Assembly (NCBI GenBank): GCA_964503045.1
Contig: CAZCZI010000005.1
Coordinates: forward strand, 103,816 to 167,815
Source: CAYZJR01 sp964503045
GTDB taxonomy: Bacteria; Cyanobacteriota; Vampirovibrionia; Obscuribacterales; Obscuribacteraceae
DNA: 64,000 bases
Reading direction: 5' to 3'
Position 1 is the stretch's first letter, and each line of letters starts with the position of its first letter. Below the pieces are notes generated by a model. It did not search any database and was not told where the DNA came from. It was given only the letters and a program-made list of their open reading frames with translations. This document shows positions 9,267 through 19,569 of this stretch, piece after piece. A program made the translations under genes and the position numbers.

Positions 9267-9574
9267 TTGGGCAAGTGACTCCGAGTGCTCAGGAGCATTC
9301 TACTAAATTCAACGATGAATCGTCTTCTTGTTATCTGCAATCATCTCAGTCTTTGGAATGTTGTGCACCATCCATTGGATTGATCCATCGACGTCACTCT
9401 CGTTCGTGATTGGTCGTGCGTGTTCATCACTATATCGCACGTACTTCTTCACACGCGAGAAGGATTACCTATAGAGCCTTTTGCGGGAAACTGGAATAAA
9501 GAGGAATTGAGCTATTCATGCAGGTCAGGACCTGACTGCGCGGGTGTATCCGTGCGCGTTCGAGGAGAAGCATT
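9267..9574. other. intergenic stretch
   Basis: About 300 bp between the divergent RHH gene and the small secreted protein. GAGGAG sits 7 nt before the ATG at 9575; otherwise I see no gene and no strong promoter pair. Confidence 0.4.
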
Positions 9575-9925
9575 ATGAACGGAAGGACACTAACCAAGCG
9601 ATTCTCGTCGATGTTGCTTCCAGCTTGTGCTTTTGCAATTGTGCTTGCGGCTCCAGTGTCGGCCGATCCTGTCGTATTAAGCGGCAGAGTCTCATGCGAT
9701 GAAGGACCACGAGTCGATACCTTCGAAGAATTAGTATTCAACGATTCACGCACTCCGTGTGAAGCTCGAAACGCCTTGCCGAGGTTACTCACCGCAGCGA
9801 AAAACGAGTCGCTGAGAAAGGTCGTTTGGCAAAGAATGCTGAAACAAGAGTTGCGTTGGGTCGACGGAAAGAAGCTGAAGCACATCGAAGAAATTGCAGT
9901 CGCTTGCGCGATGCCGATTAAGTAA
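9575..9925 (+). CDS. small secreted protein of unknown function
   Basis: 116 aa with a clear Sec signal peptide: basic MNGRTLTKR, hydrophobic SMLLPACAFAIVLAAPV, then cleavage near VSA/DP. The mature ~85 residues have three cysteines (SCDEGP, TPCEAR and AVACAMP) and a basic C-terminal half. No family recognised. The start is well supported by GAGGAG 7 nt upstream. The downstream DNA (about 9959-9986) is a short run of TTCTGC hexamers that is not coding. Confidence 0.6.
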   Translation: MNGRTLTKRFSSMLLPACAFAIVLAAPVSADPVVLSGRVSCDEGPRVDTFEELVFNDSRTPCEARNALPRLLTAAKNESLRKVVWQRMLKQELRWVDGKKLKHIEEIAVACAMPIK

Positions 9926-10107
9926 GCGTTGCATTGCAATTTCCAATCGGATGCTTCCACTTCTGCTTCTGCTTCTGCTTCTGCGAATGAGGACGCAATT
10001 ACAGTTTGCATTTCTGCAGACCGCATTGCAAACTATAGTTGCACGATGTGCCTAAGTCTGACAGTCGCGCGCGACGCCCTGTTCCGGATGCCGTTGCTGG
10101 TTCAACT

Positions 10108-12932
10108 CTATAACTTCACCACGCGAATGGCGTCTTCCAACTCTGTCAGCGTTCGTTCTAGATTTTTGAAGTTGTCATCGACATTGCTCCAATCTGATGA
10201 TTTTGCTGCCGTTTCGACAGCGCGGCAAGCACTCGCCATTTCGTGCGCATACATCATAGTGCAGGCGCCGCGATGCGCATGAGCTAATGAGGCAAGACCG
10301 CCCGCATCTTGTTCTTCGATGGACTTTCGCATGTTTTGAAGCTGTGATCTGGTGTTCGGAATGAACATGCTCAAAAGCTGCCTGGCGCCGGTTTCTTTAT
10401 ATCGCTCCAAAAGGCGATTGAGGTCGATTTTGGTGGTAGCCGCATTGGNNNNNNNNNNNNNNNNNNNNNNNNNNNNNNNNNNNNNNNNNNNNNNNNNNNN
10501 NNNNNNNNNNNNNNNNNNNNNNNNNNNNNNNNNNNNNNNNNNNNNNNNTCTTTATATCGCTCCAAAAGGCGATTGAGGTCGATTTTGGTGGTAGCCGCAT
10601 TGGAATTCAATTCAGAATTCGAATTACTGGAGTGACTCGAATGACTCGAGTGACTCGAATCTGAACTCGAACTCGAACTCGTATTCGTATTGAGCGATGG
10701 CATTCCAGTCATCACCGGCATCCTGGGATGCAGTAGTTGCTGAAGCCCATCAATGCTCAGTCTCGTTACCGTAATCTTGTTGGAGTTTTTTTGATTCTCG
10801 TATTTCTTGAGAATCGGTAACCACTTGCCAAGTGCATAGATCAAATCGCTTGGTTCGAACGGTTTGCTGAGATAGTCATCCATGCCTGCCGACAAGCATC
10901 TATCGCGATCTTCCGGCATTGCATGTGCAGTCATGGCGATGACCGGAATGTGTTGATGAGTCAGTTTTTCCATTTCTCGAATAATACCGATTGCCTCGTA
11001 TCCATCCATTTCCGGCATCTGGCAATCCATCAGTACCAATGAGTAATCGCATTTGGACAGCATTTCAATTGCTTCGCGACCGGTAGACGCGAGGTGAACT
11101 TTGAGTCCGAGATCTTCAATTTCGGCAACTGCCACTTTTTGATTGATTGGATTGTCTTCTACAAGCAGCACCGGGCGTGGATCTCTTCCATGTGCCCAAT
11201 TGTCGGTATCGTGGAGGTTCTTCTCTTCACGAGGAAAGAGAAACTGTCCCATTACATGAGCAATACAATTAAATAGGGTTGATTGCCGAATGGGCTTCAT
11301 TGCATAAGCGTGGAAACCAAGGTCAATAGCCTCTTGCCACTGACCTGGTTTGTCGTATCCGGTCAAAAGAATCAGTTTGGTTTTGTTGATCAAATCATCG
11401 CTTTGAATTATGGACGCGCAATCTGGTCCTGACATTCCGGGCATGCATCGATCTATGATGGCGACATTGAAAGGCTCACCTTCGATGGCTGCTACCCTCA
11501 ACTTCGACAAAGCCTCTGCGCCGTTTGATGCCTCGTCACAGCCCATCTTCCAGGCGTTCAAGTAGACTTTGAGAATTCGGCGCAGCAGCGGATCATCATC
11601 AACGATCAAAACGCGAACGCCTTTGAGGCTGCTTTGGCCTGGAGCGGTTCGAGGTGTGCTCGTGCAGAATTTCATAGGAACAGTAAACCAGAACGTCGAA
11701 CCGGCGCCAGGCGCACTCTCAACTCCAATTTCGCCGCCCATGAGCTCAACCAGGCGTTTGCAGATGCTGAGGCCGAGACCGGTGCCTTCCGGTTTGGGTT
11801 TGCTGTTTTTCAGTTGAATGAATGGTTCGAATAACTTTCCACGGTCTTCCGGAGCGATACCAACTCCTGAATCTGATACTGAAAAGCGTACTATGACACC
11901 ATCTTCGATTTCAGAGTTTACGGTCGCTCGAATCGCGATGTGTCCACTTTCGGAGAATTTCACGGCGTTGCTTGCGAGATTGACGAGAATTTGTTTCAAG
12001 CGCGTGGGATCGCCCAACAATACAGACGGCATCTTGGGTGAAATGTAAGATGTGATGTTGAGCCCTTTTTCGCAGGCTTGGGGGGCAAGAAGTTCGGCGG
12101 AGCTTTCAACCACTGTTAGAGGATCAATCGCCACAGACTCAAGTCGCAATTTGCCCGATTCAATTTTCGACAAGTCGAGCAAATCGTTGATCAAAGAAAG
12201 CAACGAGTGTGCGGCCTCGCACTGCGAGCCGAGCAGTCGTCTTTGATCTTCATTGAGAAGAGTTTTGTCGAGCAGGCGGCCGATTCCAATAATCGCATTC
12301 ATCGGCGTGCGAATTTCGTGGCTCATATGCGCGAGAAAAACATCCTTCAACTTGTTTGCCTCTTCGAGCTGTACAGTTCGATGCTCAAGCAAGGTTGTCT
12401 TGTCGCGGAGTTCTTTGCCTTGCTGTTGCAGAATGTTGTTCAGGCGTTCCACTTCCTGCAAGTGCACTTCCAGCGCGGCTTGGTATGTTTGCAGTTCCAC
12501 CAAGGAATGAGCCTTGATCTGTTCTCTATGCTTCGCCTCAATGTGCGCTGCCAGCCGCTCTTCCAAAAGAGAAACGTCAAACGGAATCAGCATGAATTCC
12601 ATTTGACCATGAATTAAACTTGTCAGTGCTTTGAGGTCAACCTGTCCCTGACGCGTCATAAAAATGATAGGCAAATGGCTACCATCCTTGTACTCTGTGG
12701 CGTTCCTCAGGAGCACCGCCCAGTCCACGGCGTTAATAACGGTACTATCTTTGTCCAGAACAATAGCTGCAATGGTGTCGGTTGAGATGTGGTGGAGAAC
12801 AGCTTCTGACTCAGTCGCTCTGAGTGCTGTTGCGCCGACGCTGCTGCACGCTGACTCGAGGACGAACCATAACTCTTCGTCGTCAACTGCGCAGATAATG
12901 GCAGATTGTTGTGGTGGTATTTGGTGCGTCAT
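10108..12932 (-). CDS. hybrid sensor histidine kinase (REC-HisKA-HATPase-REC-REC-Hpt), interrupted by a false gap
   Basis: Cytosolic phosphorelay kinase of about 889 aa once the 100 N and one copy of the flanking 55-bp duplication are removed; the frame then reads LNRLLERYK straight into ETGARQLLSM. Domain order: receiver-like domain (~1-120, AIVLDKD), coiled coil (~130-190), HisKA with FLAHMSHEIRTPMNA, HATPase_c (N box NLASNAVKF, G1 DSGVGI, G2 GTGLGLSICKR), receiver with IIDRCMPGM, receiver with LMDCQMPEMDGYEA, a Ser/His-rich linker, and a C-terminal Hpt domain with phosphoacceptor AHAHRGAC. All relay steps are therefore in one chain. No membrane segment. ATG at 12932 is preferred over GTG at 12974; neither has a strong ribosome site. 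Input signal unknown. Confidence 0.88.
10449..10548. other. 100-N assembly gap with 55-bp duplicated flanks
   Basis: The 55 bp before the gap (10394-10448) are identical to the 55 bp after it (10549-10603). This is the signature of two contigs that overlap by one assembly k-mer but were joined with a fixed 100-N spacer. Removing 155 bp restores the histidine kinase frame. Confidence 0.9.
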
Positions 12933-13239
12933 ACTAAGAAGCGGTTTCGGACAGAAGTTAACCCGACTCGACACTGACGCGATCTTGTGACTACGTTGCC
13001 TAAATGCGATGCCTTTGTGGGGACACTCTTAGTATGTATGATGGAGCGGCTCCGCACATCCCTTCTAGAGGTGGCAAATGCCGTAACTCCTAAGTGTGAT
13101 TTGGCGTAGAGGCTCTCAGCACAAAGAATGATAAGGTGGCGGCAGGCGGTGTCACCCTGAACTCAGACACGCCATAGAATGGCTCTTTCCGAAATTCTAA
13201 CTGTTTGGTGAGTTTTTCGGGACTGTGGGAATTTGATGC

Positions 13240-13545
13240 CTACCGCTGAGTCGGCTTGCGAAGATCTTCGGGGCTCTTGATGGCTTTGCCGCAGTCTGTA
13301 CACTTCGGGTGTCTTCCTGAGACCCAGCCACTAGATGGAAGTACGTGTCCGTACAGTTTGCATTGGCGATGAGAACTGCCGATTTTTACTGTGAAAAGGC
13401 TGAGAATGTCGTTGATTGCCGACAAAACCGATCTCTTTACCGAGCGCGATCCGCTCTCGAGCTGCAGCGTCTTATGCTTCATCGTTGTGATTTGCTGTTT
13501 GGAGAGGGATACTGTTTCCGCATCCTTTTGAAAGACCACTGCCAT
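13240..13545 (-). CDS. small protein with C-terminal zinc-ribbon-like cysteines
   Basis: 101 aa, no signal peptide or membrane helix. AGGGG lies 8 nt before the ATG at 13545, which supports it as real. The C-terminal part has CKLYGH and later PKCTDCGKAI, giving C-x3-H ... C-x2-C, a possible single zinc knuckle. The N-terminal half is charged and Ser/Lys-rich. No family recognised; it could bind nucleic acid or protein. It stands alone between the histidine kinase and korB. Confidence 0.5.
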   Translation of the reverse strand: MAVVFQKDAETVSLSKQQITTMKHKTLQLESGSRSVKRSVLSAINDILSLFTVKIGSSHRQCKLYGHVLPSSGWVSGRHPKCTDCGKAIKSPEDLRKPTQR

Positions 13546-13855
13546 ATTTTTATCCCCTGTTATTTGGGCGGCTAAATCGCTCGAATCTCGAATCTATATG
13601 TATACGTGCTTGATATCTTAAAGGGTTGCTCGGAAGAAACGTAGCAGTTGTTCGACACATTGGTGAATCTTTATGATTCGCCATTTTTAGCCGAACTCAA
13701 CAAGAATCTTTATCGGCAACAACGTCCGTCCAATAGGCAATACGTGCACACTCCCGCCAAGAAGTGCTCCAAGCATTGCATGGTTATTGGCTTTAGCCAA
13801 TCGTGAAAACCCCCACCGTTTCCAGCGAGATTCTTAGAAGTTTTCACAAAGCGCA
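13546..13855. other. intergenic stretch downstream of korB with inverted repeats
   Basis: No gene seen. It holds two dyads: ATTGGC TTTA GCCAAT at about 13784-13799, and GTGAAAAC/GTTTTCAC arms about 30 bp apart near 13802-13847. Either could form a hairpin at the 3' end of the korAB transcript. Neither has a proper U-run, so calling it a terminator would be a guess. Confidence 0.35.
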
Positions 13856-14740
13856 CTAAATCAGCTCTTCAACCAACTCTTCGAAGACTTTCTTGTCGGC
13901 TCCGAGTGGGCGTTTGACCAACGCACCGCCTGGCTTGGTCAGTGCCGAGTCGTGATCTTCATAGGTGTCTTGCTGAGTCTTGTAGAGCACGCCCAGTGGA
14001 ATCTTCTCGTCCCACTCGAAGGATTTTTGCATCGACTTGTGGAAATCGGACGGGTCCCAATTCTCGTCTTCGAGTTTGTAGACGCGCTCTTTGAACCACG
14101 GATAGGTGTTGATCTTGTTGTAGGTCACGCATGGACTGAAGACATCAATTAGTGCAAAACCTTTGTGTGCGATTCCACCAGCGATGGTGTCGATCAGGTG
14201 CTTTTGTTCGCCGGAGAAACCGCGAGCAACATAGGTGGCGCCTGAGGTGATGGCGAGTGCCAGCGGGTTGAGCGGCATTTCGAGGTTGCCGTTTGGAGTC
14301 GATTTTGTCTTGTGACCCTTGGCAGTCGTGGGCGAAGCTTGACCGGTGGTCAATCCATATATTTGGTTGTCCATCACGACGTAGGTGACGTCGAGGTTTC
14401 GTCGCATTGCGTGCAGAAGGTGACCGATGCCGATTCCGTATCCGTCGCCGTCACCGCCCGTGATGACCACTTTCAAATCGGTGTTGGCCAGGTGCGCGCC
14501 GGTTGCCACTGGCACCGAGCGTCCATGAAGGCTATGAATGCCGTATGCATGGATGAACCCGGGCAAGTTGGATGAGCATCCGATGCCGGAGACGATGAGC
14601 AAGTCTTTGGGATCGATTCCCAATTTACCTGCGGCTGATTGCACTGAGCGCAACACGCCGAAGTCGCCGCAGCCAGGACACCAATCCGGGTCGACTGGAC
14701 CTTTATAAAGTTCGAGAGGTAGCTCTACTACTGTTGCCAT
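13856..14740 (-). CDS. korB: 2-oxoglutarate:ferredoxin oxidoreductase, beta subunit
   Basis: 294 aa, thiamine-diphosphate-binding beta subunit of a 2-oxoacid:ferredoxin oxidoreductase, which decarboxylates a 2-oxoacid with CoA and reduces ferredoxin. Marks: DWCPGCGDFGVLRSVQSA near residue 18; GIGCSSNLPGF; the TPP/Mg motif GDGDGYGIGIGHLL with the paired DNQIYGLTTGQASPTT; and NPLALAITSGATYVARGFSG. Only the CPGC and later single cysteines are present, without a ferredoxin-type 2x[4Fe-4S] domain, as is usual for the KorB/OorB class. AGAGGAAAG precedes the ATG. It lies 45 bp downstream of the fused alpha/gamma gene and is surely in the same operon. Confidence 0.92.
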   Translation of the reverse strand: MATVVELPLELYKGPVDPDWCPGCGDFGVLRSVQSAAGKLGIDPKDLLIVSGIGCSSNLPGFIHAYGIHSLHGRSVPVATGAHLANTDLKVVITGGDGDGYGIGIGHLLHAMRRNLDVTYVVMDNQIYGLTTGQASPTTAKGHKTKSTPNGNLEMPLNPLALAITSGATYVARGFSGEQKHLIDTIAGGIAHKGFALIDVFSPCVTYNKINTYPWFKERVYKLEDENWDPSDFHKSMQKSFEWDEKIPLGVLYKTQQDTYEDHDSALTKPGGALVKRPLGADKKVFEELVEELI

Positions 14741-14785
14741 TTTCTTTCCTCTGTGGAGATGGGGATTTGTGAACCTGGTGTTTCG

Positions 14786-16780
14786 CTATTCCTTCTTGAA
14801 TGAATAGGTTGAACCGGTGTTCACACCGATTTCCATTTTTCCGCCTTTGTTGCCCGTGACGCGTTCAGCCAATTCAACCGACCAGACCGGCTCGCCGTGC
14901 CCATTTGCAGACTCTTTGACGAGTTTGACGGGGCGCAGCTTTTCCATCGCGTGCGTGCGGAGGTAGTGATATGCCATTTCTTTTGCTTCGTCTTCCGAGA
15001 CTTCCAGCGGGCGTTTCTTGCTGCCCAAGAGGTCTTTGACGCGTTGCGCAATTTCTTGCGGTGTGAATGGTTCGCCATCATATCTATTGATGTGGTGATC
15101 CATGGATATTCCAGTTTCCATCTTGATCAATCGTGCCATCTGGCTTGTGAAGTTGACTTCGACTGAAATCTTCTTCTTCGCTTTGCTCAAGATATCGCCC
15201 ACTTCTTTTGCGTGGAACGGATAGATGTATTTGACGTTGAGTTGATTTGCCTTGACGCCTTCAGCGTTGAGAAGTTCAACGGCCTCGGCGACGACGCCCC
15301 AGGTGGAGCCCCATGAAACCAAAGTGACATCGGCATCTTTGCCGCCTGTGCCTTCCAGTTGTGGTGCCGGCAACTCTTTGAGCATGTTGTCGACTTTCTT
15401 CATCCGTTTCTCCATGATCTTTCTTCGAATTGGAGGAGCGGTGAACATGTCGGAAATCAGGATGCTTTCTTCATCGTGATCGTCGGTCGGCGAGACGTAG
15501 TTGGTGTTTGCCGTTCCCGGAAGGGCACGCGGAGAGATTCCATCTTCCGTGAATGCATAACGCTTGTACTTGCCGTTTGATTCAGGCCATTCTTTGACGA
15601 TGGCGCCGCGATCGATTTTGACTTCGCAAGGAAGGTCGGCTCTCTCGACTGTTTCCGGGTGCTCGGACAACAGCAGGTCTGACATGAGAAGAACAGGAAG
15701 CTGATACTTGTCTGCAAGGTTGAAGGAATCGATCGTTGTTTGATATGCGTCTTTGATGTCTTTCGGGGCGACGATCAGTTTTGGAAACTCACCTTGCGAG
15801 GCGCCGTAGACTTGAAAGAGGTCGGCTTGTTCTGTCTTTGTCGGAAGACCGGTTGAAGGTCCGCCGCGTTGAACTTCGACTACGACGACTGGAATTTCCA
15901 TGATGCCTGCCATGCCGACAGCTTCGGTCATCAGAGCGAAGCCACCACCGGAAGTGGCGCACATTGAACGGGCACCGGCAATTCCTGCGCCGATTGCCAT
16001 GCAAACGACCGAGAGTTCGTCTTCGCATTGCTTGACGAGAACGCCGGTTTTATTGCAGTTGTTAGCCATCCAGTGGAGAATCGTGGAGGCTGGAGTCATT
16101 GGATATGCGGAGTAGAACTTGCAACCCGCGACATACGCAGCCATCGCGATTGCTTCGTTGCCGGTGATGAACGGCCGGCGCACCTTGCTGAATTTCCAAT
16201 CTTTGGTGACTGGTTTCGCTTTTGATTTGGCATAGTCGTAGCCTGCTTTGAGCAGACCGATGTTGAGGTTGACTATTTTTTCGCCTTTGTGTTTGAAGGT
16301 GTCGGTGAGGACGTTTGTGGTTTCTTCAAGGCCCAAGTTGCAGGCATAGAGCACCGCCCCTAGTGCCACGGTGTTTTGCATGACCGGCTGCAATGCACCA
16401 TGTTCCTTCACCACATCTGCCGTCACTTCCGACATCGGCAAACCGATAATTTGAACGCCTTCGCGAACCAATTGTGGCTCGCACTTCATTTTGTCGGCGT
16501 TGAAGACGATGACCCCGCCTTTGTCGACTTCGCCTGCGTGGCGCTCGATGGAGTCTTGATTGAGTGCAATCAAGGCGGTGAGCTGATCGCCGTGCGATCG
16601 TACCTTCTCTTGACCGATTCTCACGCGCAGCCAGATGTGGCCGCCGCGGATGATTGATTGATAGCTGTTGTATGCGTAGACGTAGAGACCCAGCCGACCA
16701 CAGGTTTTTGCCAGGGTGTCGCCCGATTTATCGAGACCGTCCCCCGCTGCCCCTGCGATTCCAATCGTTACTTCCTGCAT
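14786..16780 (-). CDS. korA: 2-oxoglutarate:ferredoxin oxidoreductase, fused gamma-alpha subunit
   Basis: 664 aa, the size of fused KorA proteins. Residues 1-185 are the gamma (POR/KOR) domain: TIGIAGAAGDGLDKSG, YNSYQSIIRGGHIWLRVRIG. The alpha pyrimidine-binding domain begins at ~205 with FITGNEAIAMAAYVAG and includes YPMTPASTILHWMA, CEDELSVVCMAIGAGIAGAR, SGGGFALMTEAVGMAG and RGGPSTGLPTKTEQADLFQ. Domain II is near VTLVSWGSTWGVVAEAVELL. 2-oxoglutarate is the likely substrate by similarity to KorAB, but other 2-oxoacids cannot be excluded. AGGAGAG precedes the ATG by 5 nt. First gene of the korAB operon. It would supply reduced ferredoxin, for which the complex I genes next door are a possible sink (inference). 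Confidence 0.9.
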   Translation of the reverse strand: MQEVTIGIAGAAGDGLDKSGDTLAKTCGRLGLYVYAYNSYQSIIRGGHIWLRVRIGQEKVRSHGDQLTALIALNQDSIERHAGEVDKGGVIVFNADKMKCEPQLVREGVQIIGLPMSEVTADVVKEHGALQPVMQNTVALGAVLYACNLGLEETTNVLTDTFKHKGEKIVNLNIGLLKAGYDYAKSKAKPVTKDWKFSKVRRPFITGNEAIAMAAYVAGCKFYSAYPMTPASTILHWMANNCNKTGVLVKQCEDELSVVCMAIGAGIAGARSMCATSGGGFALMTEAVGMAGIMEIPVVVVEVQRGGPSTGLPTKTEQADLFQVYGASQGEFPKLIVAPKDIKDAYQTTIDSFNLADKYQLPVLLMSDLLLSEHPETVERADLPCEVKIDRGAIVKEWPESNGKYKRYAFTEDGISPRALPGTANTNYVSPTDDHDEESILISDMFTAPPIRRKIMEKRMKKVDNMLKELPAPQLEGTGGKDADVTLVSWGSTWGVVAEAVELLNAEGVKANQLNVKYIYPFHAKEVGDILSKAKKKISVEVNFTSQMARLIKMETGISMDHHINRYDGEPFTPQEIAQRVKDLLGSKKRPLEVSEDEAKEMAYHYLRTHAMEKLRPVKLVKESANGHGEPVWSVELAERVTGNKGGKMEIGVNTGSTYSFKKE

Positions 16781-17100
16781 TCATCTCTCCTCGCGGGCTC
16801 ACCCAGCGCATTTTCTGAGGTTGCGGCTTTTCAAGTGTCACGCATCACGACGACGTGACGCGCTACTGCCTTTCGGCATCTGGGCTTGTTGCGGGCGTAT
16901 ATCTTGTGCATGTACACAGAAATGGGCGCCAGCCTGATTTAGCCCAGACCGAATACGATAGCATAACCTCAGCATTAGATGAAAAGCGTAACTAAACGCA
17001 AACGTAGTCAGCAACAAAACTTCGTTCACATTACTAAATAGCTCGAGCGCCCGAGACGCAAAAGCCGGCTCTGGTGCAGTTCTTGATTGCGAACCTAAGC
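16781..17100. other. intergenic stretch between korA and the nuoL unit
   Basis: About 320 bp. Holds the korA ribosome site and presumably its promoter, plus the 3' end of the nuoL unit. No gene, repeat or clear terminator seen. Confidence 0.4.
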
Positions 17101-17544
17101 CTAGTGATGCTCGCCTTCGGCTGGCGGAGCGGCAGGAGCCGTCGTCGGCGCGGCAGCGGGCTCGGAAGTGGTCGTGGTGGCTGGAGCGGTTGCCGGCGCT
17201 GCAGTTTCGGTTGCAGCCGGCGCCGGTGTTGCTTGCGGCGTCTCTGGAGTGGCAGTATGTTCGCCAGTTGTGGCTCCATGCCCAGTGGCTGCGCCGCCAT
17301 GTTCGCCTGTCAAACCCTTATGCTCGCCGGGCGCTGCATGTTGCGAGCCGCCGTGGCCGGAGTGCCCAGCTTCGGCATAAGGAAATTGCGTCCATGAAAA
17401 ACCGATGAAGCCAAAAATCACCATGGTCGAAAGCGCGATTCCTTTGAGAATTACGTCCTGAATGCTGGTTTCAGGAATGATGTTGGTTGCGACCTCGCCG
17501 TGTCCGCTGCCGTGATCATCGCTGTGTCCGTGTGTGTCCGACAT
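17101..17544 (-). CDS. His-rich small membrane protein coupled to nuoL
   Basis: 147 aa. The N-terminus is His/Asp/Gly-rich (DTHGHSDDHGSGHGE), followed by one membrane helix (VILKGIALSTMVIFGFIGFSW, ~31-51). A second His/Gly-rich stretch (AGHSGHGGSQHAA) and a long Ala/Pro/Thr tail ending EGEHH complete it. No catalytic motif. Its Shine-Dalgarno GGAGGT lies inside the last codons and stop of nuoL, only 6 bp separating the reading frames, so translation is coupled to nuoL. A metal-binding or accessory complex I role is possible but is inference; I know no family for it. Confidence 0.65.
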   Translation of the reverse strand: MSDTHGHSDDHGSGHGEVATNIIPETSIQDVILKGIALSTMVIFGFIGFSWTQFPYAEAGHSGHGGSQHAAPGEHKGLTGEHGGAATGHGATTGEHTATPETPQATPAPAATETAAPATAPATTTTSEPAAAPTTAPAAPPAEGEHH

Positions 17545-17550
17545 CTTTAT

Positions 17551-19569
17551 TTACCTCCAGAAGTAGGCAATCCAGGTCAGACCGATTACCGCAGCAAAGA
17601 TGATGAGCGCGTAGTACTGCCCCCTGCCGTTTTGCGTGTATTTGAGAACTTCACCAGTTCCCATGGTGACGGTTGCTGAGAAGTTGACCATGTTGTCGAC
17701 GATGTATTCGTCGATAAGGCGCCAAATTAATTGATAGAGCTCGAGGATGGTCTTGGCGGCTTTAAGGTACATGTCGTCAAACCACCACTTGTTAAACGAA
17801 AGCTGGTAGATGAACTTGATCAGCGGATTGGTGCTATTTGCAATCGAGCTGTTGACAGTCATGTAGCGTGCGTAATAGATGAGGTACGCGATGCCGAAGC
17901 CTGCCAAAGCAATGGCCACCGAGCCAACCATGGCCGACACGTGAAGCGTCTCGAAGTGCGGTCCTGAAGGACCGTAGACGAATGATGCGAAGTGGTTTGG
18001 CTGTGGGGTCTCGTTGCCGATTGAGGCAAAGTTGAAACCCAAAAGGCCCGATGTAATTGAAGGCAATGCAAGCGCCACAAGCGGCATGGTCATTGCGCCG
18101 GGAGATTCATGCGGGTGTGCGTCGCCGCGGTACTCACCCACAAAAGTGAGGAAGAACACGCGAAACATATAGAATGCAGTCAAGCCCGCAGTTAGAAGCA
18201 AGACGCCACCGATTAAGGGGTTTGCATGAAGTGCGGCGCCGACGATTTCGTCTTTGGAGAAGAATCCGCTAAAGGGAAGAACGCCCGAAATTGAGATGGT
18301 GCCAATCAAGAAGCACCACGCAGTGATTGGCATCTTATTGAAGAGCCCACCCATTTTGCGAATGTCTTGTTCGCCGTGCAAACCGTGAATCACTGCGCCG
18401 CTGCACAGGAAGAGCATGGCTTTGAAGAAGGCGTGATTGAAGAGGTGAAACATCCCACCAGTAAAGGCGCCAACTCCCAACCCGACAAACATGTAGCCGA
18501 GTTGCGAGCACGTAGACCAAGCCAATACGCGTTTGATATCGAACTGGCTCATGCCGATGGTGGCTGCCATAAAGGCTGTGAATGCGCCGAATCCTGCCAC
18601 CCATTGCAGAGCAAAACTGGCGGTAGAACCATCTGGGGTGAGGAACATTGGATATGCACGCGCAACCAAATACACACCAGCGGCGACCATGGTGGCGGCA
18701 TGGATGAGGGCGGAGATTGGAGTGGGGCCTTCCATCGCGTCAGGCAACCAAACGTGCAGAGGAAACTGCGCTGATTTCGCCATCGGACCCATGAAGATAA
18801 GAAGGGCGATAGTCGTAAGCGATGTCACTCCAAGACCGGTGGCGATCATTGTGTTGTTGGCAATCGCTTTTGTGATCGCGCCTGCAATGTCAAAACCCTG
18901 CGGGTCCGAGAAGGCAAGCAGTGTATGCGGGTTTGTTACCCCACCCCAGCAGTCGCGCGTCGCTGCAAGAAACAGAAGAATGCCAAGCAGAAATCCGAAG
19001 TCGCCGATTCTGTTGACAACGAACGCTTTCAAACAAGCTTCAGCAGCCGAAGTCTTGTACCACCAGAAACCGATAAGGAAGTAACTGCAGACTCCGACGA
19101 GTTCCCAGAAACCATACATTTGGAAGAGGTTTGTCGAAACAACCAATCCCAACATCGAACCGGTAAACAAAGAAAGGTATGCGTAAAAGCGGGAATATCC
19201 AGGATCTTCACGCATGTAGCCATGTGTATATATTTGCACCAGCAAGCTGACTGATGTCACCACCAATAGCATCATCGACGAGAGGTTGTCGATCAAAAAA
19301 CCGACTGACAAGACGATGTCTTTTGATTGAAACCAGACGTAGTTTTTCTGGTAACCAAGCGCCGTCAAATTGGGGTCGACATGACCATTCAACGCCAAGA
19401 ATATGAGCACTGAATGGACGAATCCGATAAATATTGTTCCAACCGAGAGCACCATGGATAGGGTCTTTGAATGTCGCGCCCCCATGATGATCAAAAAACC
19501 GGATATGAAAGGTGCAGCGACGATCCACCAGGCATTGTGAATTGCGTGCGTCAATAATTCCGAATCCAA
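17551..19569 (-). CDS. nuoL: NADH-quinone oxidoreductase subunit L
   Basis: 672-aa antiporter-like membrane subunit of complex I (NDH-1), full length with the C-terminal extension that forms the lateral helix. About 16 hydrophobic helices. Marks: YGFWELVGVCSYFLIGFWW with the conserved Glu of TM5, the proton-channel region AKSAQFPLHVWLPDAMEGPTP followed by ALIHAATMVAAGVYLVAR, and FDIKRVLAWSTCSQLGYMF. TTG start at 19569 with GGAGAG just upstream. Followed by the His-rich protein. nuoM sits divergently upstream; no other nuo gene is in the window, so the rest of the complex must lie elsewhere. It is too long for DabB-type relatives. Confidence 0.93.
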   Translation of the reverse strand: MDSELLTHAIHNAWWIVAAPFISGFLIIMGARHSKTLSMVLSVGTIFIGFVHSVLIFLALNGHVDPNLTALGYQKNYVWFQSKDIVLSVGFLIDNLSSMMLLVVTSVSLLVQIYTHGYMREDPGYSRFYAYLSLFTGSMLGLVVSTNLFQMYGFWELVGVCSYFLIGFWWYKTSAAEACLKAFVVNRIGDFGFLLGILLFLAATRDCWGGVTNPHTLLAFSDPQGFDIAGAITKAIANNTMIATGLGVTSLTTIALLIFMGPMAKSAQFPLHVWLPDAMEGPTPISALIHAATMVAAGVYLVARAYPMFLTPDGSTASFALQWVAGFGAFTAFMAATIGMSQFDIKRVLAWSTCSQLGYMFVGLGVGAFTGGMFHLFNHAFFKAMLFLCSGAVIHGLHGEQDIRKMGGLFNKMPITAWCFLIGTISISGVLPFSGFFSKDEIVGAALHANPLIGGVLLLTAGLTAFYMFRVFFLTFVGEYRGDAHPHESPGAMTMPLVALALPSITSGLLGFNFASIGNETPQPNHFASFVYGPSGPHFETLHVSAMVGSVAIALAGFGIAYLIYYARYMTVNSSIANSTNPLIKFIYQLSFNKWWFDDMYLKAAKTILELYQLIWRLIDEYIVDNMVNFSATVTMGTGEVLKYTQNGRGQYYALIIFAAVIGLTWIAYFWR

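Noticed and set aside
17034..17408. Several overlapping frames around the His-rich protein
   Set aside because: Shadows of its Ala/Pro/Thr-rich coding sequence.
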